Of a DNA stretch of 64,000 nt, positions 32,341 through 42,550 are shown piece after piece (positions within the stretch are counted from its first letter, which is position 1; the number at the start of each line of letters is the position of its first letter). The position numbers and the translations under genes are program-made. Where the stretch lies: NCBI GenBank assembly GCA_019925095.2, contig CM034392.1, forward strand, positions 26,359,887 to 26,423,886, read 5' to 3'. The notes below the pieces were generated by a model. It saw only the letters and a program-made list of their open reading frames with translations. It was not told the origin of the DNA and did no database searches. The DNA comes from Dendrolimus kikuchii. Taxonomy: Eukaryota; Arthropoda; Insecta; Lepidoptera; Lasiocampidae.

Positions 32341-32985
32341 AATAACCCGCAGGGGGGCTTTGTGGCGAAGCCTTAGGTGAGTAGCGACACCTCGTACCTG
32401 ACTCCGGGGGCCAAGGCAAGGCCCCCGCCTCCGTGCTTGCCTTAGCCAGCTGGCACGGAGTGGAGATCGCTAGAGCTAAGACTCAAGCTCCAGGGGTGGA
32501 AGTGATAAATGGTCTAACGTCGGAAGTAGCTTCGGTGAACCTGCAGCCCACCTCTCGACACCCCTTAGCCACTCACACCCATGTTGCCCCTGTCTTTATG
32601 GCATTTTTTGGGGCCCATGCAGGGAGTGGCGAGTCACCGTCTGCCCATTTTTCCATGTTCCCTGAACATTGCGACGGGCAGACGCCATAGTCCCCATATT
32701 CCCAGACCCCTAGTACCATTAGCAGTTCACCACAATAGCCCGGTACTTTTTGTCCTCATTTCCCACAATAGTCCTACACTGGCCGGGGCTTGTCCTTGGG
32801 TGCATTACTATATGGTGTAGACAGGGATAATCGCCGGTCAGTGTCACGCCACACTTACATTAAATTTGTCAAGGGGCCTCTACGTGTTGGCCTTCCCATG
32901 GCCCCACGCAAGCCCCCCAAAAGTCCGGGCCATTTTTATGGCCCGTGGTCTTGAAAGACATACAATATAATAATATTTAATAATA
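32341..32985 (+). mobile_element. RepD copy 1
   Basis: Starts AATAACCCGCAGGGGGGC and ends in GAAAGACATACAATATAATAA. Includes the CGTCTGCCC/GGGCAGACG stem (32638-32646 with 32676-32684). Followed immediately by a 5'-truncated second copy in the same orientation. Confidence 0.75.
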
Positions 32986-32997
32986 TAATAATAAAAG

Positions 32998-33537
32998 GTC
33001 CCCGCCTCCGTGCTTGCCTTAGCTGGCCGGCACGGAGTGGAGATCGCTAAAGCTAAGACTCAAGCTCCAGGGGTGGAAGTGATAAATGTTCTAACGTCGA
33101 AAGTAGCTTCGGTGAACCTGCAGCCCATCTCTCTACAACCCTTAGCCACTCACACCCATGTTGCCCCTGTCTTGTATGGCATTTTTTAGGGCCCATGCAG
33201 TGAGAGGCGAGTCACCGTCTGCCCATTTTTCCATGTTCCTTGAACATTGCGACGGGCAGACGCCATAGTCCCCCATATTCCCAGACCTCTAGTACCACTA
33301 GCAGTTCACTCCAATAGCCCAGTACTTTTTGTCCTCATTTCCCACAATAGGGGCTTGTCCTTGGGTGCATTGTTATATGATGTAGACAGGGATAATCGCC
33401 GGTCAGTGTCACGCCACATTTACATTAAATTTGTCAAGGGGCCTCTACGTGTTGGCCTTCCCATGGCCCCACACAAGCCCTCCAAAAGTCCGAGCCATTT
33501 TTATGGCCCGTGGTCTTGAAAGACATACAATAATAAA
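32998..33537 (+). mobile_element. RepD copy 2, 5'-truncated
   Basis: Begins inside the element at GTCCCCGCCTCCGTGCTTGC and runs to GAAAGACATACAATAATAAAA. Collinear with copy 1 apart from small deletions (for example the CCTACACTGGCCG stretch is missing). The head-to-tail arrangement could be a tandem duplication or two insertions. Confidence 0.75.
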
Positions 33538-33778
33538 ATTAACAAAAATGTCCATCAGTCAGTCAGTCGGTTAGTCCTTTAAAGCATTTCATTCACATAT
33601 ATTTTTTTTTTCATCAAATTAATTATTCTATCTATGCAGTAATCTGCAACCAGTCCCATACATTTTTGTTTGGTGCAGCTTGCTAGCAATGGCCGCAATT
33701 ACTTCTGTAGTATTTAAGCCTCCATTTAGGATTAATTGGTAATAAATCACACATAAGTACTTTCCGTGATCAGACTGA

Positions 33779-33846
33779 TTTTATTACTGAACTACCTACA
33801 TATATAGTACATTATTATTTCTTACCTAATATACTCATACATTACA
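33779..33846 (-). mobile_element. 3' LTR start of a gypsy-type remnant
   Basis: On the minus strand begins TGTAATGTATGAG, directly after a polypurine tract (AGGAGGGAGG, 33847-33858). It matches the 34279-34345 copy at all but three of 68 positions. The outer end of this LTR, toward 33560, was not located. Confidence 0.7.
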
Positions 33847-33862
33847 CCTCCCTCCTGAATTC

Positions 33863-34277
33863 TTACTCTGCTTCAAATCTTACTACGGGTTTGGGTTGAC
33901 GGTTTGGGTAATGGCTACGGGGTGAAACCGACTTCGCAACATCACTTGTTGGAGGTAAAGTGCTACACCCAGGATTCGCAACGTTTTCATTACTATTAAT
34001 CCCACCATCCTCCTCCAATGGTAATTCTTTCGAAATATCATCGGTATTGTGATCATCAGTATTGTGATCATCAGCTTGTGGAACGACATCCTCAACCCCA
34101 TTATTATCGTTATACATAGACTTTTTTTTAGGACTTTTATTTGGACTAGTAACATTTGATAATAATGACCTGCGCCGTACCTGATCTACATGTCTTTTAA
34201 GAAACCGACCGTCACCACTATCTATTATATATCTACGGGATCCTTCTGCTTTCCTAACCGTGCCTTCTACCCATTTA
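33863..34277 (-). pseudogene. Ty3/gypsy integrase C-terminus, fragment
   Basis: Minus-strand open frame of about 138 codons. Its start, WVEGTVRKAEGSRRYII, then RFLKRHVDQVRR, matches the carboxyl module of gypsy-type integrases (the usual pattern is W-x-G-T-V ... Y-x-V ... RHVDQLR). A hydrophilic acidic tail with a duplicated DDHNT motif and a stop follow, 4 bp before the polypurine tract. Gag, protease, reverse transcriptase and the integrase core are gone. Confidence 0.75.
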
Positions 34278-34278
34278 T

Positions 34279-34345
34279 TTTATTACTGAACTACCTACAT
34301 ATATAGTACATAATTATTTCTTACTTAATACACTCATACATTACA
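34279..34345 (-). mobile_element. Truncated 5' LTR of the same gypsy remnant
   Basis: Only the first 67 bp of the LTR remain (minus strand TGTAATGTATGAG onward). It is then joined directly to the integrase C-terminal frame, which shows a large internal deletion. Confidence 0.7.
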
Positions 34346-34450
34346 ATTTCTACACCCTTCAACCCTGGTCAAGAAATTTGCAATGTGACTTTTCCAAATA
34401 GCACAAAACGTGTTCAATCTAGCCTCAAGAAACATGAAGGGTGAGCCCCG

Positions 34451-34664
34451 ATAGGGTTGAAGGAGCGAGATGGAATGCTCCTCCGTCTTAAAGGAAGATC
34501 TTCCAGTGAGGCTAATGTTGTACCTCGCAGGCCTAGGCCCATTTGTTATAGTTGAAAATTTTGTATATATTCTTTGTATGTTTCGGGAAACGTTTGTGAC
34601 ATCAGTTATTGCACAGCGCCATCTATTGGCTTGTAAGTGTTCCACTACAAACATACTCGAGGCG
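34451..34664 (+). repeat. RepF copy
   Basis: Uninterrupted: ATGCTCCTCCGTCTTAAAGG, TTCCAGTGAGGCTAATGTTG, CACAGCGCCATCTATTGGC, TGTAAGTGTTCCACTACAA. Gives the empty site for the 17.1 kb transposon. Confidence 0.7.
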
Positions 34665-34974
34665 CTACAGTATCTTTTAAAACCCATTAGGTGTCGAAAT
34701 ATGTTATTATATTGAACACGTATGCCATCCAGAGAACGCCTTATGCATTCCGTCCAGAGCTGACAGGTGTAGAATGTCTGGAAAAACGTCTTGAACAGAT
34801 ATATTTTATACGTGGCACAGAATATTTGACGCAATATAATTACGGTAGGTACATTATTTAAAACTGTGAGTTGACATATTTACTATTTGCTCCCAAACTA
34901 AGACACGCCTGTGTTTGAAAGGCACATTCGGCTAAGACATTTTGTCAAAAATATTAAAACTAGATACAGATATA

Positions 34975-34980
<6 letters not shown>

Positions 34981-35054
<74 letters not shown>
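34981..35054. repeat. (AT)37 microsatellite with a short GT extension
   Basis: A perfect alternating AT run followed by GTGTGTGTGT. Likely polymorphic. Confidence 0.95.
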
Positions 35055-35064
<10 letters not shown>

Positions 35065-35088
35065 CATTTTCATACATACTACATACTT

Positions 35089-35272
35089 ATAATTTTTTTT
35101 TCTTTTTTATTGCAGGAGTTCAGCAGACAGGCAGACGGCCCACTTGATGGAAAGCGGTTACCAACGCCTATGGACATTTGCAAGACCAAAAGTGCTACAA
35201 ATGCGCTGCTGCTCTCTTAAGGGAGACTGGAACCTGGTCACTAATGCCGGAACACAACTCAAGGTTGTTATT
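35089..35272 (-). mobile_element. RepA, 5'-truncated
   Basis: Tail side at 35089; stops after CAACTCAAGGTTGTTAT, so half of the element is missing. Confidence 0.85.
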
Positions 35273-35299
35273 ATCATTACTTATAGACTGCACCACCGT

Positions 35300-35681
35300 T
35301 AGTATTATTACAACTTAGCCAAAAATCCACGAAGCACCCCGACAAATGTGAATGCACACCGGCCTGCCATAAAGCACCGTTTATTATCTGCTCGCATTTG
35401 TACTTCTTTAGTTTACTTTATGGTAGGCAGTGGCCAGGTGTGGTTCTTGGAAATCATTGTTTACACGGTCGTGACATATTGTAAGCTAAGTATAAAGGAA
35501 TGCTAGAACGGAGAGATCGGTAGTCGAGCGAGGATTACGATACGAGTAAGACGTACATTCGACAAGCGATATAGTGACGGACTTTGCGCGTGTTATTGAA
35601 TCGTGCACTTTGTACTAGTAGTGTCTAGTTATATCCGTACCTATGTTATACGTGTTTGTATAGTTCTAATAAATTCTATAG
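35300..35681 (+). mobile_element. LTR-1 fragment, 3' end replaced by a LINE tail
   Basis: Shares TTTGCGCGTGTTATTGAATC, CCTATGTTATACGTGTTTG and CTAATAAATTCTATA with the complete LTR-1 copies. The last 60 bp or so are missing and a LINE 3' end begins at 35682. Confidence 0.7.
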
Positions 35682-35785
35682 TAGCTTGAAAAATCGCTTT
35701 TTAGCGATAAGGTCATCGGTTCTATCATGTTTCTATCGGTGTCTATGCTTTGGTTTACAATAAAGCGTTATCTATCTATATGAAG
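35682..35785 (+). mobile_element. LINE 3' end, RTE-type appearance
   Basis: AATCGCTTTTTAGCGATAAGG then TTTACAATAAAGCGTTATC. The TCGC-TTTTTA-GCGA palindrome forms a small stem also implied in the 30.3 kb copy. Confidence 0.6.
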
Positions 35786-36373
35786 TACTTAGATATTTAG
35801 ATTTTTATTAGGTTATTGTCTATGCAGAAACTAATATTGTGGACAAGTCACGGTGGACAATACAACACATAACAACAAATAAATATATGGAATAATGCAG
35901 TTTGTTAAAGTTGAATGAACTGTAGACTAAATATATATATATATAATTTAAAAACGTAATACCTACATATATAAAATAACAGTAGCAGCAACGAAACAAA
36001 ATATATCTATCTATGAATTAACCAAATTTTATTAAATTAAAATAAATAAATTCATAGTCATATAGCACTTGTATCGTGCCTGAGATCACATTGATATATT
36101 TTATATATTATCCATTGATATATATTATCACATTGATTGATATATTTGCACCATGGGACAAGTTGTCACGTTAACTGACGGACAAGCCAGCTGGTGACAC
36201 TCCTCCAAAATTATGTTCGGGACGTGATGAGCCGAATTGGGATACGCTCTCCAAGGGTACGAGCGTCGCAGATATCTATAATATTATAAAATTCTAGACA
36301 TGCCGTGTTTGTACATTAAAGCTATTTAAAAAAAAAAATAACTGAAACAGCCTATATAAACGAAGGAGAACTC
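35786..36373. other. AT-rich DNA and RepE fragment
   Basis: A RepE match lies at 36283-36375. Elsewhere AT-rich with ATATATATAT near 35931. Confidence 0.45.
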
Positions 36374-36558
36374 ATACATACATAACTTCACGCCAGTTCC
36401 CTTGCGGGGTAGGCACGAAAAACAGAGCGCCATTTAGGCCCATTCTTACACACCTCACTTGCTTCTTTGACATTCATAACTCTTGTCATGCGCGCTCGTC
36501 TGTTTTTAAGGCTCCTGACATCACCTTCTGCTAGTACACGATCAATTTGATCATGGAA
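36374..36558 (-). mobile_element. RTE-like LINE 3' end
   Basis: Inverted copy with TACATACATA as the tail complement, running to the codons for FHDQIDR. Confidence 0.85.
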
Positions 36559-36807
36559 GAAGGGAGAACTCGATGCAATTTTTGTTAGATTTCTTGTTTG
36601 TTTAAGCTATGAAATGCTTTTTTTTTCATCTTTACGTAAGTCCCAACATTTCCTAAACATACAATAACTTATATATTAAATGTTAAATAATGAGCTGGCT
36701 AACAAACTAGCCTGCTTTGAGGCTGGCCTTGCCAGAATTTCTACAAAAATACCTAAATCAAAACGATTCAGTCGGAACTCCTTCAGCGATTGTTCTCTGC
36801 CATCATT

Positions 36808-37062
36808 ATCCGTGCGGGAACGGAGGAAGAATACAATTTCCTGCGTCCAGGCGGCCTGTCGTAAGAGGCGATGTGACAACCCACAGCCAGGTGCTACCAC
36901 CCCTGGTGTGTTCCGGCATTAGTGACCAGGTTCCAGTCTCCCTTAAGAGAGCAACAGCGCATTTGTAGCAACTTTGATGGTGCAAATGTCCATAGGCGAT
37001 GGTAACCGCTTTCCATCAAGTGGGCCGTCTGCCTGTCTGCTGATCTCCTGCAATAAAAAAAA
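36808..37062 (+). mobile_element. RepA with internal deletion
   Basis: ATCCGTGCGGGAACGGAGG head; about 60 bp missing between CAGCCAGGTG and CCACCCCTGG-TGTGTTCCGG. Ends CTCCTGCAATAAAAAAAA. Confidence 0.85.
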
Positions 37063-37485
37063 TCTTTATTTTTGCTGCATTCCATTAACAGATATTGGAC
37101 ATGCTCACTAGTTCCACACAGTAGGCAGTTGTATGCTTCAAAACACAAGCCAAGTAAACCTCCCACTCCCATTAACATAATAAATATGTCGGACTCTTTC
37201 GAACTGGTGCAGTTCAATTATTATAAATATGGTAGGATGTGTGTCACGGGAAGGGAGGGCGGGATGCAAGGGGGTCGAGATGCAGGGGGAGGGACAAGAG
37301 CGGGCCCGGGTGGGACACCCGTCAATCGATTGTCAAGGAGTGCAACATCGGGGGGTATATTTCGCATCCCTTGTATATCTTTTGTGTATTTGAGAAAGTT
37401 CTTTTAATGCTTGCTTGTAGGTAAACTGGCGAACAGATCCACTTGATATCAAGTGGTTTTTTTTTGCTCCTTCTTTAGCCTTTTT
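37063..37485. other. Unassigned DNA
   Basis: A purine-rich GC patch at 37250-37320 (GGGAGGGCGGGATGC onward). The short frames have no domain. Confidence 0.45.
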
Positions 37486-37792
37486 ATCCGTGCAGGAACG
37501 GAGAAAGAATACAATTTCCTGCGGCCGGGCGGCCTGTCGTAAGAGGCGACGAAACAACCCACAGCCAGGTGGTAGGGCATTTGCCCGACTGGATGGCTAC
37601 CACCCCTGGTGTAAAGTATGCCGCCATAACAACCTTGTGTTGTGTTCCGGCATTAGTGACCAGGTTCCAGTCTCCTTTAAGAGAGCAGCAGCGCATTTGT
37701 AGCACCTTTGGTGTTGCAAATGTCCATAGGCGATGGTAACCGCTTTCCAACAAGTGGGCCGTCTGCCTGTCTGTTGAATTCCTGCAATAAAA
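37486..37792 (+). mobile_element. RepA, full length
   Basis: Among the best-preserved copies; the tail CTGCAATAAAA runs into a (TA)n microsatellite at 37793-37811. Confidence 0.95.
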
Positions 37793-37811
37793 TATATATA
37801 TATATATATAT

Positions 37812-38142
37812 CCTGCCCACCCATACTAATAATATAAATCTCAATGTACGTCTGTTTGTTTGTCTGTTACGCTTTCACTTTCGCTTTTCGCTTTCAACGA
37901 TCTTGACACCGAAAATGGATATAACGTATTTTTAATAGCGGAAAATATAATCATTTTCAGGGAACAGATTGAAATTTTCCGGGAGCAAATAGCGTCTAGA
38001 TGAAAGATTAATCCTTTGTAACCTGTGTAAATGCTTGCTCTGAGAAAAATTTGGAAAATCGGTCCACAATTGCCAAATAAATCGCTTAACAAACATACAA
38101 TAAATAGTATGTAATTTTTATCTACTAGTATCTATTGGCGTA
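37812..38142. other. Helitron-like 5' DNA, unresolved
   Basis: ATACTAATAATATAAATCTC followed by TCTGTTTGTTTGTCTGTTACG resembles the start of Helitron-family copies, but no 3' end was found. Confidence 0.4.
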
Positions 38143-38665
38143 ATAGTTAAATATTCTAAGAAACACATTAAACGCGTACTATTACGCACTAAGCGGAATC
38201 ATTATATTAATACGTGAAGCAAAAACTTTGTACCCTTTTTTACGAAAATTACTCAGATGGCGGAGTATGAAATTTCGCATACTTATCTATACTAATATTA
38301 TAAAGCTGAAGAGTTTCTTTGTTTGTTTGTTTAAACGCGCTAATCTCAGGAACCGCTGGTCCGATTTGAAAAATTCTTTCAGTGTTGAATAGTACATTTA
38401 TCGAGGAAGGCTGTAGGCTATATTATATTTTCAAAAAAATTAGGGATCCTTACGAAAAGTCTAATAATGTAAGCCAAGGTGTAAAAAAATGACCCGAAAA
38501 ATCCTTACACGGCGCTGCGAAAACTATTGATTATAGAACAAAACAATGTACTACCACTTTGCAGAACATATAATTGTCTACAAAAAATATAGCGTAACCA
38601 TAGGTCTCTAACTATTGTAGTTATCTCACAATAAGTGTTTTCTTTTATTTTTTTAAATAATTAAA

Positions 38666-38818
38666 ATGCCGTCACTTCTAAAACTCTTTATTTTGTACCT
38701 TGATATTAATCCTTATCAAAATAAATTACTCCATAATCAAGACGAATTCAATACCTTTCTAGAACTTTTTGAATTATACAATTCGGACGTTTCATTCAAA
38801 AGATATCGCGATATTTAA
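38666..38818 (+). CDS. 50-codon frame carried by HelB (uncertain)
   Basis: An ATG-to-TAA frame of 50 codons begins MPSLLKLFILYLDINPY and ends DVSFKRYRDI. The paralogous HelB copy at 51784-51936 keeps the same start, stop and length. The two copies differ at eight positions, six of which change an amino acid, so there is no sign of purifying selection between them. No family is recognised. It may be a captured exon fragment or chance. It has an AAATAATTAAA leader and no visible promoter. Confidence 0.3.
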   Translation: MPSLLKLFILYLDINPYQNKLLHNQDEFNTFLELFELYNSDVSFKRYRDI

Positions 38819-38827
38819 AAAGTAAGT

Positions 38828-39155
38828 TTTTTTTTTTTTTTATTGCAGGAGATCAGCAGACAGGCAGACGGCCCACTTGATGGAAAGCGGTTACCATCGC
38901 CTATGGACATTTGCAACACCAAAGGCGCTACAAATGCGCTGCTGCTCTCTTAAGGGAGACTGGATCCTGGTCACTAATGCCGGAACACAACTCAAGGTTG
39001 TTATGGCGACATACTTTAGAGCAGGGGTGGTAGCCATCCAGTCGGGCAAATGCCCTACCACCTGGCTGTGGGTTGTTTTGTCGCCTCTTACGACAGGCCG
39101 CCCGGCCGCAGGAAATTATATTCTTTCTCCGTTCCTGCACGGATGATTGGATTGA
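38828..39155 (-). mobile_element. RepA inserted in HelB
   Basis: Full-length RepA with tail on the left. The HelB copy at 51.9 kb shows the empty site (GTAAGTATTAG at 51940). AAGT is present at both ends here (38824-38827 and 39156-39159), a short duplication. About 11 extra bp (GATTGGATTGA) separate the usual 5' end from the right flank. Confidence 0.9.
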
Positions 39156-39703
39156 AAGTATTAGTGTTGTAGCCAAATATACTAATATATTGTTTGATTG
39201 AACGCGCTAATCTCAAGAACTACTGGTCTGATTTGAAAAATTCTTTCATTGCTGGATAGCCCATTTATCGAGAAAGGCTATAGGCTATATATCATCACGC
39301 TAAGACCAATAAGAGCGGAGCACCAATGAAGAATGTTTCAAAATCGATGGGTTTTAAAAGCAAATTCCACGCGGACGACGTCGCGGGCACAGCTAGTAAT
39401 TTATATACAGAAGGACTGCAGAATGATATTTTTTTAATTTATGCATAAAAAATACATTAAATCAATAAAAAACATTACACACACTACCATGTATTTGACA
39501 CACACACGCATATATACTTTTTGTTTATTGTTCAAGTCAAATTAACAATGTAACCTTGGCGAAATCTGTGATTATAGAAGTATAGTCTTTGACATTAATT
39601 ATTATGGTCGAATTTCGACCACGGGCGACTACTAGTAGTTAATTATTCTACGAATCATTCATTTAACGCCGACTATCACGCACTAAGCCGAATTTTATAT
39701 TAT

Positions 39704-40153
39704 TGTTACGAGTTGCAGGACTCGAATAAAAATGCCGTTGGAATTACTATGGAATTTATTAGAACTATACAAACGCGTAAGAGACAGGTACAAATATAAC
39801 TGAACACAACCAGTCCAAACGTAAAGCACGATTCAATAACACGCGCAAAGTCCGTCACTAAATAGATTACCGATTGTAGTACACACGTCTTGCTTCGCTT
39901 GTGGTTATCGTTAGACTGCCAATCTCGCCATTGCGCCATTGCTTTATACTGAACCGATACAACATGGCCGCCCGACAGCGTAGATCGAATTTCTTAGAAT
40001 CAGTTCGACACACCTGGCTAATGACTGCCATAAAAGATTACAATACACAATGGGCTGTTTTCCAATCACAAATTTTAAACAAAGAAAGTAATAAAGTGTG
40101 CTTCTATGGTACGCAGGTGTGAATCTACTTTTGTCGGCACCTCGGTCGTAACA
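39704..40153 (-). mobile_element. LTR-1 solo LTR
   Basis: A 450 bp element with ends TGTTACGAGTTGC and GGTCGTAACA, bracketed by TTAT (39700-39703 and 40154-40157). On the minus strand it has the same TATA (CAGTATAAAGC) and AATAAA-type signals as the 15.0 kb copy. No internal coding region flanks it. Confidence 0.85.
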
Positions 40154-40634
40154 TTATTAACAATACCACAAAACAAAGTGTTGACTTCAAAAGATCTATT
40201 TATTAAAAAGATTTAAACAATAATTTAACCGACAAAATTTTTACCAAAAAAAATTACGGACGTTTTTTCCACAATTTTCCGCCACTAATGATAAGGACCG
40301 GTGAGACAATCGGACATTTCGTTACAGATAACGGAACGCATTGTCTCTTTATGTATTTTTTTTTATAGTACCTTCGTCCGGAATTTCAACCCTTCTGACG
40401 AGACGTTATCGCGGGGACGTCACCGGTGAGTCTTGTCCGAAAACCGCCCAACATATTGTATGGAAAGAATTCAGAGTGGAAATTTTAATGTTTTCAAGAT
40501 AAACAAGAAAAGTTTGATACTCTGTGGTGATTTTATATCTGCAAATATACTAGCAGTACCAACGCAACTTCATTTACTACACTTCATTCAGCTTTGTTAG
40601 CACGTCATAATTGTAACAATCAAAAGTCAAGTCA
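40154..40634. other. Unassigned DNA
   Basis: TTTTTTTTATAG at about 40363 resembles a splice acceptor, but no supported exon follows. Confidence 0.4.
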
Positions 40635-41230
40635 AAAACCGGCCTAAGTGGTGCATCAATTTTGAGATATGGCATCATATTTTGGGGGAATTCTACGGAC
40701 ACAGAAGTTGCATTTAAAGGGCAAAAACGCTGTATACGATCTATATTTAGACTCCAAAATACGGATAGCTGCAGGCAATATTTCATAGATTATAAGATTT
40801 TAACACTTCCTTGCTTATATATATATGAAATCTGTTTATTTGTTAGAAATAATCCTCATCTTTTCCCAAGCATAGGTCAAACTATAAAACGCAATCGACG
40901 CGATAATGACAGGATTTGCATTCATAGTAGTAAAACTACACTAATGCAAAAAAGTGTATTATGTATGGCCCCAGTGTTATACAATAAATTACCTGACAAT
41001 ATAAAGAAGCAAAAATCCATATTATTATTTAAAGGACATCTAAAAAAATTGTTGATAATTAAATGCTACTATAAAATCGAGGATTATATATATGATAAAT
41101 TCTAATGATTACTATGTATACTTATAAAATTATTATAGTAATTATTTCAATAATGATTGTAATGTTATTAGTTTCAATTTAGATTTAATTATAAGATGTG
41201 AAAATTGCACGGCTAATAAGGCAAAATGTA
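40635..41230 (+). pseudogene. CR1/Jockey-like LINE, C-terminal fragment
   Basis: The best-preserved CR1/Jockey-type piece: an open frame entered mid-protein (SGASILRYGIIFWGNSTD) continuing through QKRCIRSIF, LPCLYIYEICLFVRNNP and the terminal LYNKLPDNIKK to a normal stop at 41105. This is the region downstream of the reverse-transcriptase palm. The catalytic motifs and endonuclease are absent because the copy is 5'-truncated. The A/T-rich DNA to about 41230 is probably its 3' untranslated end. Confidence 0.8.
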
Positions 41231-41287
41231 TTGAGACAATTACCACAAAAAACACCTATGTACGCATACATTTATAGCAGTAAATGA

Positions 41288-41512
41288 TTAGCCCGACTGG
41301 ATGGCTACCACCCCTGGTCTAAAGTATGTCGCCATAACAACCTTGAGTTGTGTCCCGGCATTAGTGACCAGGTTCCAGTCTCCCTTAAGAGAGCAGCAGC
41401 GCATTTGTAGCAACTTTGGTGTTGCAAATGTCCATAGGCGATGGTAACCGCTTTCTATCAAGTGGGCCGTCTGCCTGTCTGCTGATCTCCTGCAATAAAA
41501 AAAAAAAAAAAA
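41288..41512 (+). mobile_element. RepA, 5'-truncated
   Basis: Starts within CCCGACTGGATGG and ends in an A run of more than 15. Carries the CTGATCTCCTGC and TAGCAACTTTGG subfamily marks. HelC begins 12 bp further on. Confidence 0.9.
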
Positions 41513-41523
41513 TAACTAAAATA

Positions 41524-41862
41524 CTAGTGGTCGCCCAGAGGTCGAAATTCGACCATAATTAATTTACATTATAATTTTGCACATTATGAAGGTTCTGTTG
41601 TCAAAGACTTTACTTCTATAATCACAGATTTCGCCAAGGCTACACTATTAATTTGACTTTAACAATAAACAAAAGAGTATATATGCGTGCGTGTGTCAAA
41701 TACATGGTAGTGTGTGTAATTATGCATAATTAAAAAAAAAATAGCATTCTGCACTCCTTCTCTATATAAACTATAAGTGTGCGAAATTTCATACTCCTCC
41801 GTCCGCGCAATTTTCGTAAAAAGGGGTACAAAGTTTTTGCTTTACGTATTAATATATAATGA
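41524..41862 (-). mobile_element. HelC Helitron, complete, 339 bp
   Basis: Reference copy for the family: minus strand TCATTATATATTAATACG start (A outside) and GGTCGAATTTCGACC hairpin with CTAG (T outside). No coding capacity. Confidence 0.9.
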
Positions 41863-42550
41863 TTATTGAAAAATTTATTATTTCAAAATCTGTAAAAAAT
41901 ATCACAAAAATATAAGAGCAAATAAAACTTAGATTCCCAGCCAATGAGTAAAACCACTTAAACTACGATATGACAGGTCCACAGCCCTTGTCAAAGTTCG
42001 GATAAGTTGTTAAAAACCTTTCAATTTGCGCGTCCCACTGCTGGGACACTCAAGAGTGGAACACATCAACACTCCAACTAAAAGTTGAATTTCTGAACGG
42101 GTTAATATGGCGCTTGAAATATGTCCAAATATTCTGAACTGTTATGTTAGATATATTTTTGAAGGAGGATTCTTTTTGTTGACGTAGGAGAATGTCTTTT
42201 CTAGCGACACCATCCTTGGGACTGGACGGAGGCTTTGCACCGAGGGATGTGTGGGAGTCTTGAACGGCCGTATACTGAACGCGACCTCCGAGAGGAGGCC
42301 AGCGGGAATGTCAGCCGTCAAACTACCGGCTAATCCTTAACCTGCGCCCCGAGCTCACATGCTTTTACGCGACGCAACAGGAACTAGATCAATACTACAT
42401 CTGTGACGCCTCAATGCTAGTCGATGAACCTATAGTATCATGCGGGGGAGGACACCCTCTTCAACGACAGGTTCCGCGCGGCCCCCTGTATAGGAAGCGA
42501 CTCTGATTCAGGGACCGTCTCAGCATACGCACTCTGCGTCCTTTACCACC
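41863..42550. other. Unassigned DNA, GC-richer from 42.2 kb
   Basis: 42190-42550 is more GC-rich than its surroundings and could be part of a decayed LINE or other gene-like sequence, but no motif is recognisable. Confidence 0.4.

Larger units (their letters stand above)
38287..39396 (+). mobile_element. HelB long Helitron with two 5'-like heads
   Basis: Starts TCTATACTAATATTATAAAG and ends GTCGCGGGCACAGCTAG. The head (CGCGCTAATCTCAGGAACCG, then GGTCCGATTTGAAAAATTC) occurs near 38335 and again at 39206. About 480 bp of extra DNA with a 50-codon frame lies between them, excluding the RepA insert. The terminal regions match the 235 bp element at 9087. No Rep/helicase protein is encoded. Confidence 0.85.
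38199..39635 (+). mobile_element. HelC Helitron hosting two nested elements
   Basis: HelC 5' end TCATTATATTAATACG after A; 3' end hairpin GGTCGAATTTCGACC then ACGGGCGACTACTAG before T. At 38286/39397 it is split exactly between A and T (TCGCATACTTA | TAATTTATATA) by HelB. The uninterrupted paralogue at 44.5 kb reads CGCACACTTATAGTTTATATA across this point. Without the insert the element would be about 327 bp, against 339 bp for the copy at 41524. Confidence 0.85.

Noticed and set aside
33863..34117. Acidic host protein (DDHNTDDHNTDD region)
   Set aside because: The frame continues upstream into an integrase C-terminal module and ends at a polypurine tract beside an LTR, so it is retrotransposon coding DNA.
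34911..35147. Frame with a long Tyr-Ile repeat
   Set aside because: Translation of the (AT)n microsatellite.
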